Shown here in pieces: positions 26,134-35,273 of a stretch of DNA of 64,000 bases (positions are counted from its first letter, which is position 1; each line of letters opens with the position of its first letter). Origin of the DNA: Micavibrio sp. (GTDB lineage: Bacteria; Pseudomonadota; Alphaproteobacteria; UBA9219). Made by a program: the position numbers and the translations under genes. The notes below the pieces were generated by a model that worked only from the letters and a program-made list of their open reading frames with translations, made no database searches and was not told the DNA's origin. The stretch is from positions 49,652 through 113,651 of the forward strand of contig DYDA01000003.1 of the NCBI GenBank assembly GCA_020718105.1, given 5' to 3'.

Positions 26134-27696
26134 GTGTTTTCTTTCGCGCACAAAGTGGCGGCGCTTAAAATAAGGTCGCGCTGTCTTTGGGCTTTTGGCG
26201 CGGGGCTTTTGGCGGCCTTCGCCTTTGTGCCGTTTGGGTTGATTCCTGTTCTGTGGCTTTCCTTTCCGGCGCTCTTTCTTCTTTTGCAAGGGACGCGGCG
26301 TGATCGGCAGGCCTTTGCCGTTGGGTGGAGTTTTGCGTTTGGCCATCTGATTGTTTGTCTGCATTGGATTGCGGGCGCTCTTTTCGTTGACATCAAAAGT
26401 TTTTGGTTTGTCTTGCCGTTGGCGGTGGCGGGGTTGCCCGCGCTTTTCGCCCTTTACTATGGCCTTGCGGCCATGGTGGCGCGGCGCTTTGGGCTGACGC
26501 GAAGCGTGGACGTTTTCTTCTTCGCCTTTTGCTGGTTCTTGGCCGATATGGCTCGCGCCCATCTTTTAACGGGCTTTCCGTGGGATATTCTGGGCTATGT
26601 GTGGGCTGATTTTTTGCCTGCCTTGCAAAGCGCCAGCGTGATTGGCATGGATGGCTTGACGCTGCTGACGCTTTTCCTTGCGCTGTTGCCCGCTTTGTTC
26701 TTTGTCAATCTTTCGCGCAAGAGGGCGCTGGCGGCGTGCGCCTTTGGCCTTATCGTTGCTGGGGGGCTTGGCTTGGCGGGGCAGGTTCGGCTTAACGGGG
26801 CGAAGACATTCTTTGATCCATTGGTTCGTTTGCGTTTAGTCCAACCCAATTTGGATCAAGCGTTAAAGTGGCAACCAGAGCGGCGGCTTGCTAACTTTCA
26901 AAATTTGATGCGCCTTAGTTTCGAAGCCGATGGTGAAAAACCTGTAACTCATATTTTGTGGCCAGAGACGGCGACCGCCTATTACCTGACGGAAGAAGCC
27001 TCTATCCGGCAGCGCATCGCGCAGGCGATGCCGAAGGGCAGCGTTTTGCTTGCGGGGGTTGTTCGCCGCGTGCCGGATAGCGATGCGGAAACGCTGCGTT
27101 ACTATAACGCGCTGGTGGCGATGGATGATAAAGGGACGCTGGTGGCGGGGTATGACAAGTTTCATCTTGTCCCTTTTGGCGAATACATGCCGCTGCGTTC
27201 TGTTATTCCCTTTCGGGTTATCACGGCCTTGGGCACGGATTTCAGCGCGGGGGCTGGCGTGCGGACGCTGCATGTGCCCAACCTTCCGCCCTTGAGTCCC
27301 TTGATTTGTTATGAGGCTATTTTTTCTGGCGAGGTTTCTGAAAAAGCGGAGCGTCCCCGCTTCCTTTTAAACGCTACCAACGATGCGTGGTATAAGGGAA
27401 CGATAGGCCCCGCGCAGCATTTCATGATCGTGCGTGCACGCGCTGTGGAGGAAGGACTCCCGCTTGTTCGCGTTGCGAATGGTGGAGTGACAGGCGTTGT
27501 GGATTCGTATGGACGAATCACGGCATTGATCGGTGCGAACCAAGAAGGCTTTTTGGATGCTGCGTTGCCGTTAGCGGCTGAACAAAAGACGGTCTTTTCA
27601 AAGCAGGGCGCACGCCTTCCGTTTTTCTTCTCTTCTATCTTATTGACTTTATTTGTTTTAATAAAATTCTATGGACGCAGGAAAAAGATACAATAA
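26134..27696 (+). CDS. lnt: Apolipoprotein N-acyltransferase
   Basis: 520 residues from GTG 26134. Lnt adds the third acyl chain to lipoproteins in the inner membrane. About six N-terminal membrane helices precede a nitrilase-like domain with the catalytic triad visible as WPETATAYY (Glu), YDKFHLVPFGEYMPLR (Lys) and SPLICYEAIF (Cys); NATNDAWYKGTIGP follows. GTG 26134 has AAGGGG about 10 bases upstream and gives the expected length. An in-frame ATG at 25960 would add 58 residues, most of them encoded by the palindrome; this is less likely but not excluded. Confidence 0.93.
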   Translation: MFSFAHKVAALKIRSRCLWAFGAGLLAAFAFVPFGLIPVLWLSFPALFLLLQGTRRDRQAFAVGWSFAFGHLIVCLHWIAGALFVDIKSFWFVLPLAVAGLPALFALYYGLAAMVARRFGLTRSVDVFFFAFCWFLADMARAHLLTGFPWDILGYVWADFLPALQSASVIGMDGLTLLTLFLALLPALFFVNLSRKRALAACAFGLIVAGGLGLAGQVRLNGAKTFFDPLVRLRLVQPNLDQALKWQPERRLANFQNLMRLSFEADGEKPVTHILWPETATAYYLTEEASIRQRIAQAMPKGSVLLAGVVRRVPDSDAETLRYYNALVAMDDKGTLVAGYDKFHLVPFGEYMPLRSVIPFRVITALGTDFSAGAGVRTLHVPNLPPLSPLICYEAIFSGEVSEKAERPRFLLNATNDAWYKGTIGPAQHFMIVRARAVEEGLPLVRVANGGVTGVVDSYGRITALIGANQEGFLDAALPLAAEQKTVFSKQGARLPFFFSSILLTLFVLIKFYGRRKKIQ

Positions 27697-27771
27697 CCGC
27701 GTAGAGAACAAGCTTTTATTTCTCGCTGGAATCGCGCATACAGCCGCGTGTTTTCCTAACGTGGGTTTAAG

Positions 27772-28230
27772 ATGGTAAAGCTGCCTGTTATAGCAAAAGA
27801 AAAGCGTACGACGAATCCTGACCCGATCGACGTGCATGTTGGCACGCGTCTTCGTCTTCGTCGCAATCTTTTGGGGCTTAGCCAAGAAAAGTTGAGCAAA
27901 GTTTGCGGTTTGACGTTTCAGCAAATCCAAAAGTATGAGCGCGGCGTCAATCGCATGGGAGCCAGCCGCCTGTATCAGATTGCCAAAGAATTAGATGTTC
28001 CCGTCTCTTATTTCTTTGAAGAAATAGAAGGCGAGCAAAAGAGCCCATGCGCCGCCCTCGGTTTTGCCGAAAATGAGCAAAACCCCTTAAGCGGGGTGGC
28101 GTTTGAAGGCAGCGAATTGTTGTATCGCCGCGAAGTGATGGAGCTTATTCGCGCTTATTACAAAATCACGGACAGCAAGACGCGGCGCAAGGTTTATGAA
28201 CTTATTAAGTCCATGGCGGATACTGACTAA
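27772..28230 (+). CDS. XRE-type HTH transcriptional regulator
   Basis: 152 residues. A Cro/CI helix-turn-helix lies near 22-80 (GTRLRLRRNLLGLSQEKLSKV, FQQIQKYERGVNRMGASRLYQIAKELDVPVSYFFE), of the alphaproteobacterial type usually found directly before metK. The C-terminal half (about 115-150) is helical and may mediate dimerisation. It starts 75 bases after lnt and ends 69 bases before metK, so it may share a transcript with them. Confidence 0.85.
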   Translation: MVKLPVIAKEKRTTNPDPIDVHVGTRLRLRRNLLGLSQEKLSKVCGLTFQQIQKYERGVNRMGASRLYQIAKELDVPVSYFFEEIEGEQKSPCAALGFAENEQNPLSGVAFEGSELLYRREVMELIRAYYKITDSKTRRKVYELIKSMADTD

Positions 28231-28299
28231 TCCTTTCTTGATCTTGCCCGTCATTCGTGCTGAAATCGCCGCCTTTCTTTCTCCCTTAAAAAAGAGGCT

Positions 28300-29481
28300 A
28301 TGATGATCAGCAACCAGAAGAACTTTTCCTTTACGTCCGAGTCTGTCGGTGAGGGTCACCCCGATAAAGTGTGTGACCGCATCTCCGATTCTATCGTTGA
28401 CCTTTTCTTGAAGGAAGACGCCCACAGCCGCGTGGCCGTCGAAACGCTGGCTACCACGAACCGCATCGTTTTGGCGGGCGAAATCCGTGGCCCCGCGACC
28501 ATTACGCCCAAGGAAATGGAACATGCGGCGCGTGAGGCCGTGCGCGAAATCGGCTATGCGCAAAAGGGCTTTCATTGGCAGTGGGCGGATGTCCAGATTT
28601 ACATTCACGCACAGTCCTCGGACATCGCGATGGGCGTTGATGCTGGCGATAACAAGGATGAGGGCGCAGGCGATCAAGGTATTATGTTCGGCTTTGCCTG
28701 CAATGAAACGCCGCAACTTATGCCTGCGCCGATCATGCTTTCCCACAACATTTTGCGTTTTATGTCGGAAGACCGCCATGCGGGCAAGTTGCCGCTTTTG
28801 GGTCAAGATGCCAAAAGCCAAGTGACACTGGAATATGTAGATGGCAAGCCCGTCCGCGCTTCGCGCATTGTGGTGTCAACGCAGCATGATGAAAAGGCCG
28901 ATCAGGCTGAAATTCGTGAAATAGTGCGCCCCTATGTTCTGAAGGCGTTGCCAGAAGGCTGGATGTGCGATGAAGAGTTTTTCTATGTCAACCCGACGGG
29001 CCGTTTTGTCATTGGTGGGCCCGATGGCGATACGGGCCTGACGGGGCGCAAGATTATCGTGGACACCTACGGCGGCTCCGCGCCTCATGGCGGCGGCGCG
29101 TTTTCGGGCAAGGACCCCACGAAAGTGGATCGCTCGGCGGCCTATATGGCGCGTTACATGGCGAAAAACGTCGTGGCGGCGGGCATTGCGGATCGTTGCA
29201 CGATTGAGCTGGCCTATGCCATCGGCGTGTCAGAACCTCTGGCCGTTTATGCGACGACGGATGGAACCAACCATGTTGACGATTCCAATTTGGTTGATGT
29301 GTTGCGTGGGTGTGTGAAGCTAACGCCTCGCGCAATCCGTGAGAAACTGGGACTCAATCGCCCGATCTATAAGAAAACCTCGTCCTTCGGCCACTTTGGC
29401 CGCGATCCTGAGGATGATGGTCACTTCTCGTGGGAGCGCCTCGACCTCGTCGCCGAGCTTAAGCGGGCGTACAATTTGTAA
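28300..29481 (+). CDS. metK: S-adenosylmethionine synthase
   Basis: 393 residues, typical. It makes AdoMet from methionine and ATP. Signature pieces are [24 protein letters not shown] and [16 protein letters not shown]. Two adjacent ATGs (28300, 28303) are possible starts; AGAGG lies just upstream. The 69-base leader is too short for a known AdoMet riboswitch. Confidence 0.96.
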   Translation: MMISNQKNFSFTSESVGEGHPDKVCDRISDSIVDLFLKEDAHSRVAVETLATTNRIVLAGEIRGPATITPKEMEHAAREAVREIGYAQKGFHWQWADVQIYIHAQSSDIAMGVDAGDNKDEGAGDQGIMFGFACNETPQLMPAPIMLSHNILRFMSEDRHAGKLPLLGQDAKSQVTLEYVDGKPVRASRIVVSTQHDEKADQAEIREIVRPYVLKALPEGWMCDEEFFYVNPTGRFVIGGPDGDTGLTGRKIIVDTYGGSAPHGGGAFSGKDPTKVDRSAAYMARYMAKNVVAAGIADRCTIELAYAIGVSEPLAVYATTDGTNHVDDSNLVDVLRGCVKLTPRAIREKLGLNRPIYKKTSSFGHFGRDPEDDGHFSWERLDLVAELKRAYNL

Positions 29482-29503
29482 GGAACCTTCGGCTTCCGAC
29501 ATG

Positions 29504-29539
29504 CGGCATTCAGGAGGGGAATCTCCTGAATGCCGTTTT
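29504..29539 (+). terminator. Intrinsic terminator after metK
   Basis: A perfect 13-bp stem CGGCATTCAGGAG / CTCCTGAATGCCG with a six-base loop is followed by TTTTG. It lies 22 bases after the metK stop and 32 before the trmB start, so trmB is probably expressed separately or by read-through. Confidence 0.8.
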
Positions 29540-29570
29540 GTTATTGGGGTTGCATAAAGGGCAAGAGGCC

Positions 29571-30410
29571 ATGATGGAAGAACAGCCTAAAACAAAACGC
29601 CTTTTTGGTCGCCGTAAGGGTCGCCCTTTGCGGGCGGGTCGCGCATCGCTGATGGATACGCTGTTGCCAAAGGTGGGGATAGCGATTCCTGCGATCGTTG
29701 ATACAGATAATCCGTCATTGCGAGCGACCCCCGCGAAAGCGGGGGGAAGCGTGGCAATCCATCTCCCGCACCTTCCACCATCGCTTTTGTCTGACAGTTT
29801 GGGTGATGGATTGCCACGTCGCTTCGGCCTGACGGCCTCTGCTCCTCGCAATGACGGGGCGCTCAACCCCTTCGCCCTATTTGACGCTGTGCCTGAAGCC
29901 GTGCGCCTTGAAATCGGCTTTGGGGGCGGCGAGCATTTGGCGGCGCAGGCGGCGGCGAATCCTTCCGTTGGTTTTATGGGGTGCGAGCCTTTCATCAACG
30001 GCGTGGCGAAGCTTTTGACGCAGATTGAAGCGCAGGATTTAAAGAATATCCGCATCTATCCCGACGATGCGCGTGTTTTGTTGGACGCTTTGCCAGACGC
30101 GTGCCTTGATATGTGTTTTGTTTTATACGCCGACCCGTGGCCTAAAAACCGTCATGCGGAGCGTCGCTTTATCGGAAAAGAAAATCTGGATCGTCTTGCG
30201 CGTGTGTTGAAGTCCGATGGGCAGTTGCGCCTTGCTACCGATGTGGCAGCACTTGCGCAATGGATGCGTGAGCAAACGAACGCGCATCCGTCTTTTGCTT
30301 GCGTTTATGATGGGCCAAACGCGCCCACTGATTGGGTCCCAACGCGCTATGAGCAAAAGGGTATCGCCGCTGGCCGCACGCCAACCTATTTGGTTTATAA
30401 ACGGCGCTGA
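29571..30410 (+). CDS. trmB: tRNA (guanine-N7-)-methyltransferase with in-frame palindromic insert
   Basis: 279 residues. TrmB makes m7G46 in tRNA. RLFGRRKGRPLR near the N-terminus, the AdoMet motif LEIGFGGGEHLAAQA near 113-127, YADPWPKNRHAERR and the closing TRYEQKGIAAGRTPTYLV are diagnostic. Residues about 48-96 are encoded by a 146-bp palindromic repeat and have no counterpart in the family as I know it; without them the protein is about 230 residues, the normal size. The frame remains open and all later motifs are intact, so the enzyme may still work. ATG 29571 is preferred over a frame start at 29538. Confidence 0.92.
   Translation: MMEEQPKTKRLFGRRKGRPLRAGRASLMDTLLPKVGIAIPAIVDTDNPSLRATPAKAGGSVAIHLPHLPPSLLSDSLGDGLPRRFGLTASAPRNDGALNPFALFDAVPEAVRLEIGFGGGEHLAAQAAANPSVGFMGCEPFINGVAKLLTQIEAQDLKNIRIYPDDARVLLDALPDACLDMCFVLYADPWPKNRHAERRFIGKENLDRLARVLKSDGQLRLATDVAALAQWMREQTNAHPSFACVYDGPNAPTDWVPTRYEQKGIAAGRTPTYLVYKRR
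29712..29857. repeat. 146-bp palindromic element inside trmB (family C)
   Basis: Outer arms CCGTCATTGCGAG / CTCGCAATGACGG (13 bp) and inner arms GTGGCAATCCATC / GATGGATTGCCAC (13 bp) are perfect inverted repeats; a CCCCCGC-GAAA-GCGGGGG hairpin lies between on the left. The related element at 58038-58371 shares the ends and the inner arm. It lies wholly within the coding sequence and keeps it open. Confidence 0.9.
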
Positions 30411-30413
30411 CGT

Positions 30414-31034
30414 CTATTCCTTCCAGCCATGCAGGAAAACAAGATCGAGGGTGGCGGTGATGCCGCCGCCCTGCGCGGGGTGGCGCTCTTTGTACAGCTC
30501 ATTCGCTTTTTCAAAAACGGCGCGACGCGTGAAATGGCGTGAGCGCTCTGGCAGCGGCGGCGTGCAGCGCATCGCTTGCAAATCGCGCATCAGGGCATAA
30601 AGATCATCATACACCAACACAAGGCGTTGCGTGTCCACGACGGGCAGGGTGAAGCCCGCCGTCATCAAATGACGTCCCAAACTTTGCGGCTCAGGCATCG
30701 TATAAAGGCGCGGGCTTGCGCCGCCCGTCAGAAGGCTTTCGGCTTCGATCAAGCACGCCTTTACTTCGCGCAAGGACTCGCCGCCCAAAAAAGCGCCCAG
30801 AAACAAGCCGTTGGGCTTTAGCGCCGCGTATAGCGCACCAAGCTCGCCGCGCCAATCGGTTGTGGGGGGCAAGGTGAGGCACGAGGTGATGAGGTCAAGC
30901 GAAGAGGCTGTTGCAAAGGCTTGTCCTTGCCATGTGCCGCGTAAGGGAAAGGGGCGCCCAATATCGCGCAGCCTTTCTTGAAGGCTTTCATTCGCCTCGC
31001 GATAAAGGGGGTGCAAGCGCAGCGCCTCAGGCAT
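30414..31034 (-). CDS. BioC/NDUFAF5-like methyltransferase lacking the AdoMet-binding core
   Basis: 206 residues. The C-terminal two thirds match the NDUFAF5/BioC-like branch: LDLITSCLTL, LYAALKPNGLFLGAFLGGESLREVKACL, GGASPRLYTMP, AGFTLPVVDTQRLVLVYDDLYALMRDLQAM. The N-terminal helix ERLRDIGRPFPL is also present, but the glycine-rich motif I and the following acidic strand, about 55 residues, are missing between them. It may be inactive or non-catalytic. Its ATG overlaps the end of the RND gene by 8 bases, so the frame is still coupled and maintained. A sequencing or assembly deletion cannot be excluded. Confidence 0.75.
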   Translation of the reverse strand: MPEALRLHPLYREANESLQERLRDIGRPFPLRGTWQGQAFATASSLDLITSCLTLPPTTDWRGELGALYAALKPNGLFLGAFLGGESLREVKACLIEAESLLTGGASPRLYTMPEPQSLGRHLMTAGFTLPVVDTQRLVLVYDDLYALMRDLQAMRCTPPLPERSRHFTRRAVFEKANELYKERHPAQGGGITATLDLVFLHGWKE

Positions 31035-34000
31035 CGGGCTCTTTGCTTTGCCAGATATAAAGCGCGGGGATCACCAAAAGCGTCAACGCCGTTGCGCTGG
31101 CAAGGCCAAAGACAAGCGAGATGGCGAGGCCTTGGAAAATCGGATCGGTGAGGATAAACGCCGCGCCGATCATGGCCGCTGCCGCCGTCAAAACAATCGG
31201 GCGCAGGCGGATCATGCCCGCCTCTAGCAAGGCTTGACGCAAAGGCATGCCGCCAAGGCGCAAATGCCGGATAAAATCGACCAGCAAGATGGAATTGCGC
31301 ACGATAATGCCCGCCAGCGCGATAAAGCCGATCATGGAGGTGGCCGTGAACGGCGCGCCGAAGAGGGCGTGACCGAAAACGATGCCGATCAGCGTGAGCG
31401 GTACGGGAATCATAATGACAAGCGGGACAAGGAACGAGCGGAACAGCCCCACCACAAGCAAATAGATGCCCATGATGGCGACGATAAACGCCGCGCCCAT
31501 ATCACGGAAGGTGACGTAGGTGATCTCCCATTCGCCGTCCCACAACAGGGTTGGTTTGGATTCATCCAAAGGTTGCCCGTGATAGCGAATGACAGGACGC
31601 TGCGCTTCATCGGGGATGATGTCTTCCAGACTGTTTTGGGCGGCCAACATGCCATAAAGCGGCGCTTCATAACGTCCCGCTAATTCGGCGGACACCATTT
31701 CGGCAAAGCGGCCGTCGCGGCGATAGATGGGGTAGGAGGCTGGCTCTTTGCTGATGGTCACGACGTCGCCAAGCTCAACATTGCGCCCTTCGCGTTTTGT
31801 GCCGCCCGCAGGAACGGGCGTGGAAAGGATTCTCTCGCCAAACCACTGGCTGCTTTTGGGCATTTGCAGCGTGATATCGATAGGCCGCGCCCCTTCGCCG
31901 CGCTGGGAATAACCAATTTTAACGCCGCCCGTAATGGCGGCCAAGGTATCATAAACGGCCTGCTCTTCGACGCCATAGTATTCAAGGTTTTCCTGATTGA
32001 TCGAAAAGCGCATCCGCTCGCTTCGCTTGTCAAAGACGTTATCGATGTCTGTGATAAAGTCGTTGGCCTTAAAGGCTTCGCGCACTTTGGCGGCCATGGC
32101 GCGGCGTGAATCCGCATCGGGGCCGTAAATCTCGGCCAACAAGGTGGATAGAACGGGCGGGCCAGGGGGAACTTCGACAACTTTGACAACAGTACCTTCG
32201 GGAAAAGTCATGCCTTTAAGGCGTTCGCGCACGTCCAAAGCGATGGTGTGACTTGTGCGGTCTCTCTCTCCCTTTGGCTTGAGATTGATTTGCAAGTCGC
32301 CCTGCTCTGGTTGATTGCGAAGGAAGGCGTGACGGACAAGGCCGTTAAAGTTGAACGGCGTGGCGCTTCCGGCATAGGCCTGAAACGATGTCATCTCGGG
32401 CAGGTCTTTAAGTTTTTCTGCCGTGTTGGCCAGCACGCGCTCGGTGGCTTCTAAGGTAGAGCCTTTGGGAAGATCGACAACAATTTGCATTTCAGACTTG
32501 TTGTCAAAGGGCAAAAGTTTGACCGTGACGACTTTTAAAGGAAACATCAAGCAGGCGATGATCGTTGCGCCAGCGACGTACAGGATAAACCGCTTGGCCT
32601 TTTTCTTATCGCTCAGCAAAGGCTTTGCGAAGCGTTCATAGATGTGATGAAGCTTATCGTGCGTGTGATCGATATCCTCATCAGCCAAAGACGTAAAATA
32701 CTTGCCGGATATTTTAAGAAGAAGCCAAGGCGTGATAATCTCGGCCACAAAGAAGGAAAACAGCATCGCCATTGAGGCGTTGGCGGGAATAGGGCTCATA
32801 TAAGGCCCCATCATGCCAGAGACGAACATCATCGGCAAAAGCGCGGCCATGATAGTGAGCGTGGCGACAATCGTTGGGTTGCCAACTTCGGAAACGGCAT
32901 CGACGGCGGTTTCGACAAGATCGGCGCCTTTGTCTAAACGCCAACGGCGCACGATGTTTTCCACGATCACAATCGCATCATCGACAAGGATACCGATGGA
33001 GAAAATCAACGCGAATAAACTCACGCGATTGATCGTATAGCCCATCAACCATGAAGCAAAGAGCGTAAGTAAAATGGTGGTGGGGATGACGACCATGACC
33101 ACCACCCCTTCGCGCCAGCCTATCGTCCAAGTGATAAGCGCCACGATGGTAAGGGTGGCCAGAAAAAGATGGAACAGAAGTTCATCGGCTTTTTCCGTGG
33201 CGGTTTCGCCATAGTTGCGCGTGACGGTGATATCGATGGTGTCTGGAATCACGGGGCCTTTCAGCGTTTCTAGGCGCTCCAGCAAGTCATCCGCGACCAT
33301 GACCGCGTTGGCGCCTTTACGTTTGGCAAAAGCCAACGTGACAGCGGGGCGGCGTGATAGATCGCCGGATTCTAGGCGCGAAAACGTCCAAACGCGTGCG
33401 TCTTTTTGCGCGCCGCCGACCGTGATGGTGGCAACGTCTTTAACATAAACGGGATGACCATCACGCGTGGTCAACAGAAGAAGCCCAATGTCGGGAACGC
33501 CTTGCAGCGTTTGTCCCGCCACGACGGGCGTATGGCGATTCATCTGGTTGAACGCGCCGACTTGAAAGGAGCGGTTGGCGTTGGTCAGCTTTTCCACCAA
33601 CTGGTTGAGCGTCACGCCGTAGAGGTTGAGCTTTTCAGGATCGGGCTCGATGCGAATTTGGTTGGGGCTTCCGCCGACGATGTAATTAAGGCCGACGTTA
33701 TCGGTTTTATCCAACTCATGTTGAACCTCTAACGCGATTTGATAAAGGCCGTTATCGTCCCAATGCGCCGCGTTTTCTGGCTTGGCGGAAAGGGTCAGCG
33801 ACAGGATCGCGATGTCGTTGATGCCGCGTCCTACGATGGAGGGGGAAGGAATGCCTTGCGGCAAGCCTTGCAGGTTGGCGTTTATTTTTTCTTGAATGCG
33901 TAAAATTGCCGTGTCTTGATCCGTTCCAGGCAAAAACCGCGCGGTGGTCAAAACGTGATCGTCTTCTGTTTGGGAATAAACATGCTCAACGGCTTCGATG

Positions 34001-34233
34001 CCTTTGACGATGTCTTCAAGGGGGCGCGTGATCAGCTCAACCGCATCGGCGGCTTTATAGCCGTTGGCGTTGATCATGATATCGACCATGGGCACGCTGA
34101 TTTGCGGCTCTTCCTCACGCGGAAGAGCTTGCAGCGCAAGAAAGCCAACGGCCAATGAGGCGAGCAGCAAAAGAGGCGAAAGAGGGGAGCGAATAAAAAT
34201 CTGGGTCAGGCGACCCGAAAGGCCAACTCTCAT
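31027..34233 (-). CDS. RND efflux transporter, inner-membrane permease
   Basis: 1068 residues, full length. It begins with one membrane helix (about 16-36) and PREEEPQISVPMVDI, the first porter domain, then a first block of membrane helices (about 345-540, including GILVDDAIVIVENI with the proton-relay Asp pair and MMFVSGMMGPYMSPI), a second porter domain and a second membrane block (about 870-1060). It exports substrates with the adaptor encoded upstream (ATGA overlap) and an outer-membrane factor, perhaps the TolC-like protein at 35.8 kb. Hydrophobic-compound type by its motifs; the substrate is unknown. Confidence 0.93.
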   Translation of the reverse strand: MRVGLSGRLTQIFIRSPLSPLLLLASLAVGFLALQALPREEEPQISVPMVDIMINANGYKAADAVELITRPLEDIVKGIEAVEHVYSQTEDDHVLTTARFLPGTDQDTAILRIQEKINANLQGLPQGIPSPSIVGRGINDIAILSLTLSAKPENAAHWDDNGLYQIALEVQHELDKTDNVGLNYIVGGSPNQIRIEPDPEKLNLYGVTLNQLVEKLTNANRSFQVGAFNQMNRHTPVVAGQTLQGVPDIGLLLLTTRDGHPVYVKDVATITVGGAQKDARVWTFSRLESGDLSRRPAVTLAFAKRKGANAVMVADDLLERLETLKGPVIPDTIDITVTRNYGETATEKADELLFHLFLATLTIVALITWTIGWREGVVVMVVIPTTILLTLFASWLMGYTINRVSLFALIFSIGILVDDAIVIVENIVRRWRLDKGADLVETAVDAVSEVGNPTIVATLTIMAALLPMMFVSGMMGPYMSPIPANASMAMLFSFFVAEIITPWLLLKISGKYFTSLADEDIDHTHDKLHHIYERFAKPLLSDKKKAKRFILYVAGATIIACLMFPLKVVTVKLLPFDNKSEMQIVVDLPKGSTLEATERVLANTAEKLKDLPEMTSFQAYAGSATPFNFNGLVRHAFLRNQPEQGDLQINLKPKGERDRTSHTIALDVRERLKGMTFPEGTVVKVVEVPPGPPVLSTLLAEIYGPDADSRRAMAAKVREAFKANDFITDIDNVFDKRSERMRFSINQENLEYYGVEEQAVYDTLAAITGGVKIGYSQRGEGARPIDITLQMPKSSQWFGERILSTPVPAGGTKREGRNVELGDVVTISKEPASYPIYRRDGRFAEMVSAELAGRYEAPLYGMLAAQNSLEDIIPDEAQRPVIRYHGQPLDESKPTLLWDGEWEITYVTFRDMGAAFIVAIMGIYLLVVGLFRSFLVPLVIMIPVPLTLIGIVFGHALFGAPFTATSMIGFIALAGIIVRNSILLVDFIRHLRLGGMPLRQALLEAGMIRLRPIVLTAAAAMIGAAFILTDPIFQGLAISLVFGLASATALTLLVIPALYIWQSKEPDA

Positions 34234-35201
34234 GGGGTCACCACAACATCACCGTCGTCAAGACCCGACAGAATTTCTATTTTATCACCTTGCGTTTCCC
34301 CCGCTTGGACGACGATGGGGCCGCCGTCTTTAAGCTTAAGGAAAGAAACGCCTGCGCGGCGGAACAGATAGTCTTGTGGGACAAGAAACGCGGGGCGCGT
34401 TCCCGTTGTGACGTAAACGCGCGCGCGTTCGCCCACAAAATAATCGCCAAGGTCTAAGGCTGTGACATCCGCGGTCACGCGCCCGTTTTTGATTTCGGGA
34501 TAAACAAGGCGAACCGTTCCTGTCTTCATGGCTTCTGTGCATTGCGCGCCAAGACCGCGTGAGCCTATTTGAACCGTATCGCCCACTTGAATAAACCGCG
34601 CATGACGCTCTGGCAGATCAAGGCGTAGAATATAGTTTTCTTGCGAAAGAGTGGCGATGGTTTCCCCTGTCATCACGACGCTGCCGACGGAAACGGGAAC
34701 CTTAAGGATGCGCCCCGCGTTGGGGGCCAGCACCGCGCCTTCGGTGGCTTGCTGCGCGACTTCTTGCTTTTCGGACTTGGCGGCATCAAGGGCGTGCTGC
34801 GCGATTTCCAGATTGGCGCGGGCCTCGTCCAGCTTGGCTTGCGTGGCATAGCCAGATTGGCGCAGTTCACTGGCGCGGGCAAAATCAAGCTTGGCTTTAT
34901 CATAAGCCGACTGCGCCCCTAAAATACGGGAATCAAGGCCTTGCCCTTTGATGGCCAGTTTGGGATCCCCCACGATGGCAATTTTGTCGCCCGCTTTAAC
35001 ATGGTCGCCTTCTTTAACGGTAAGGAGACTGAGCGTGCCGCTGATGCGCGCGCGGGCTTGAACCTCATGCACCGATTCAACCGTTGCGATGACGGCTTTA
35101 CGATCATCGAGCAACGTCGGATGGACGATCAGCTCTTGCGCCATCGCGCTGATGGAAAAACAGGTAAGCCCCAAACTGGTGGCAAGGATCAATCGGTTCA
35201 T
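34230..35201 (-). CDS. RND efflux periplasmic adaptor (membrane fusion protein)
   Basis: 323 residues. A signal peptide (about 1-21, ending AMAQE) is followed by the first half of a lipoyl-like domain (VQARARISGTLSLLTVKEGDHVKAGDKIA), an alpha-hairpin (about 85-145), the second lipoyl half (GAVLAPNAGRILKVPVSVGSVV) and beta-barrel regions. It links the RND pump to the outer-membrane channel. AGGAG lies before the ATG. It is divergent from the ArsR gene across a 72-base promoter region. Confidence 0.92.
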   Translation of the reverse strand: MNRLILATSLGLTCFSISAMAQELIVHPTLLDDRKAVIATVESVHEVQARARISGTLSLLTVKEGDHVKAGDKIAIVGDPKLAIKGQGLDSRILGAQSAYDKAKLDFARASELRQSGYATQAKLDEARANLEIAQHALDAAKSEKQEVAQQATEGAVLAPNAGRILKVPVSVGSVVMTGETIATLSQENYILRLDLPERHARFIQVGDTVQIGSRGLGAQCTEAMKTGTVRLVYPEIKNGRVTADVTALDLGDYFVGERARVYVTTGTRPAFLVPQDYLFRRAGVSFLKLKDGGPIVVQAGETQGDKIEILSGLDDGDVVVTP

Positions 35202-35237
35202 GAACGTGCTCCTGATAAGAGAGGGCGATTATGCCCC

Positions 35238-35266
35238 TTGACATAAACATTAGCAAGAGCTAATTT
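35238..35266 (+). promoter_or_regulatory. Sigma-70-type promoter of the ArsR operon
   Basis: TTGACA at 35238-35243 and TAATTT at 35261-35266 are spaced by 17 bases, a near-ideal promoter. It reads toward the ArsR gene, whose ATG is 8 bases after the -10 box, so the transcript would have almost no leader. The same short region must also serve the divergent efflux genes. Confidence 0.7.
35249..35264. promoter_or_regulatory. Likely operator of the ArsR-family repressor
   Basis: ATTAGC-AAGA-GCTAAT is a perfect 6-bp inverted repeat that covers the spacer and the -10 box of the promoter. ArsR/SmtB repressors bind short AT-rich palindromes in this position, so autoregulation and control of the divergent efflux genes is a fair inference. 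Confidence 0.65.
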
Positions 35267-35273
35267 AACACCC

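Noticed and set aside
28231..28299. A possible S-adenosylmethionine riboswitch before metK
   Set aside because: The leader is only 69 bases and has no multi-stem fold or conserved core that I can see.
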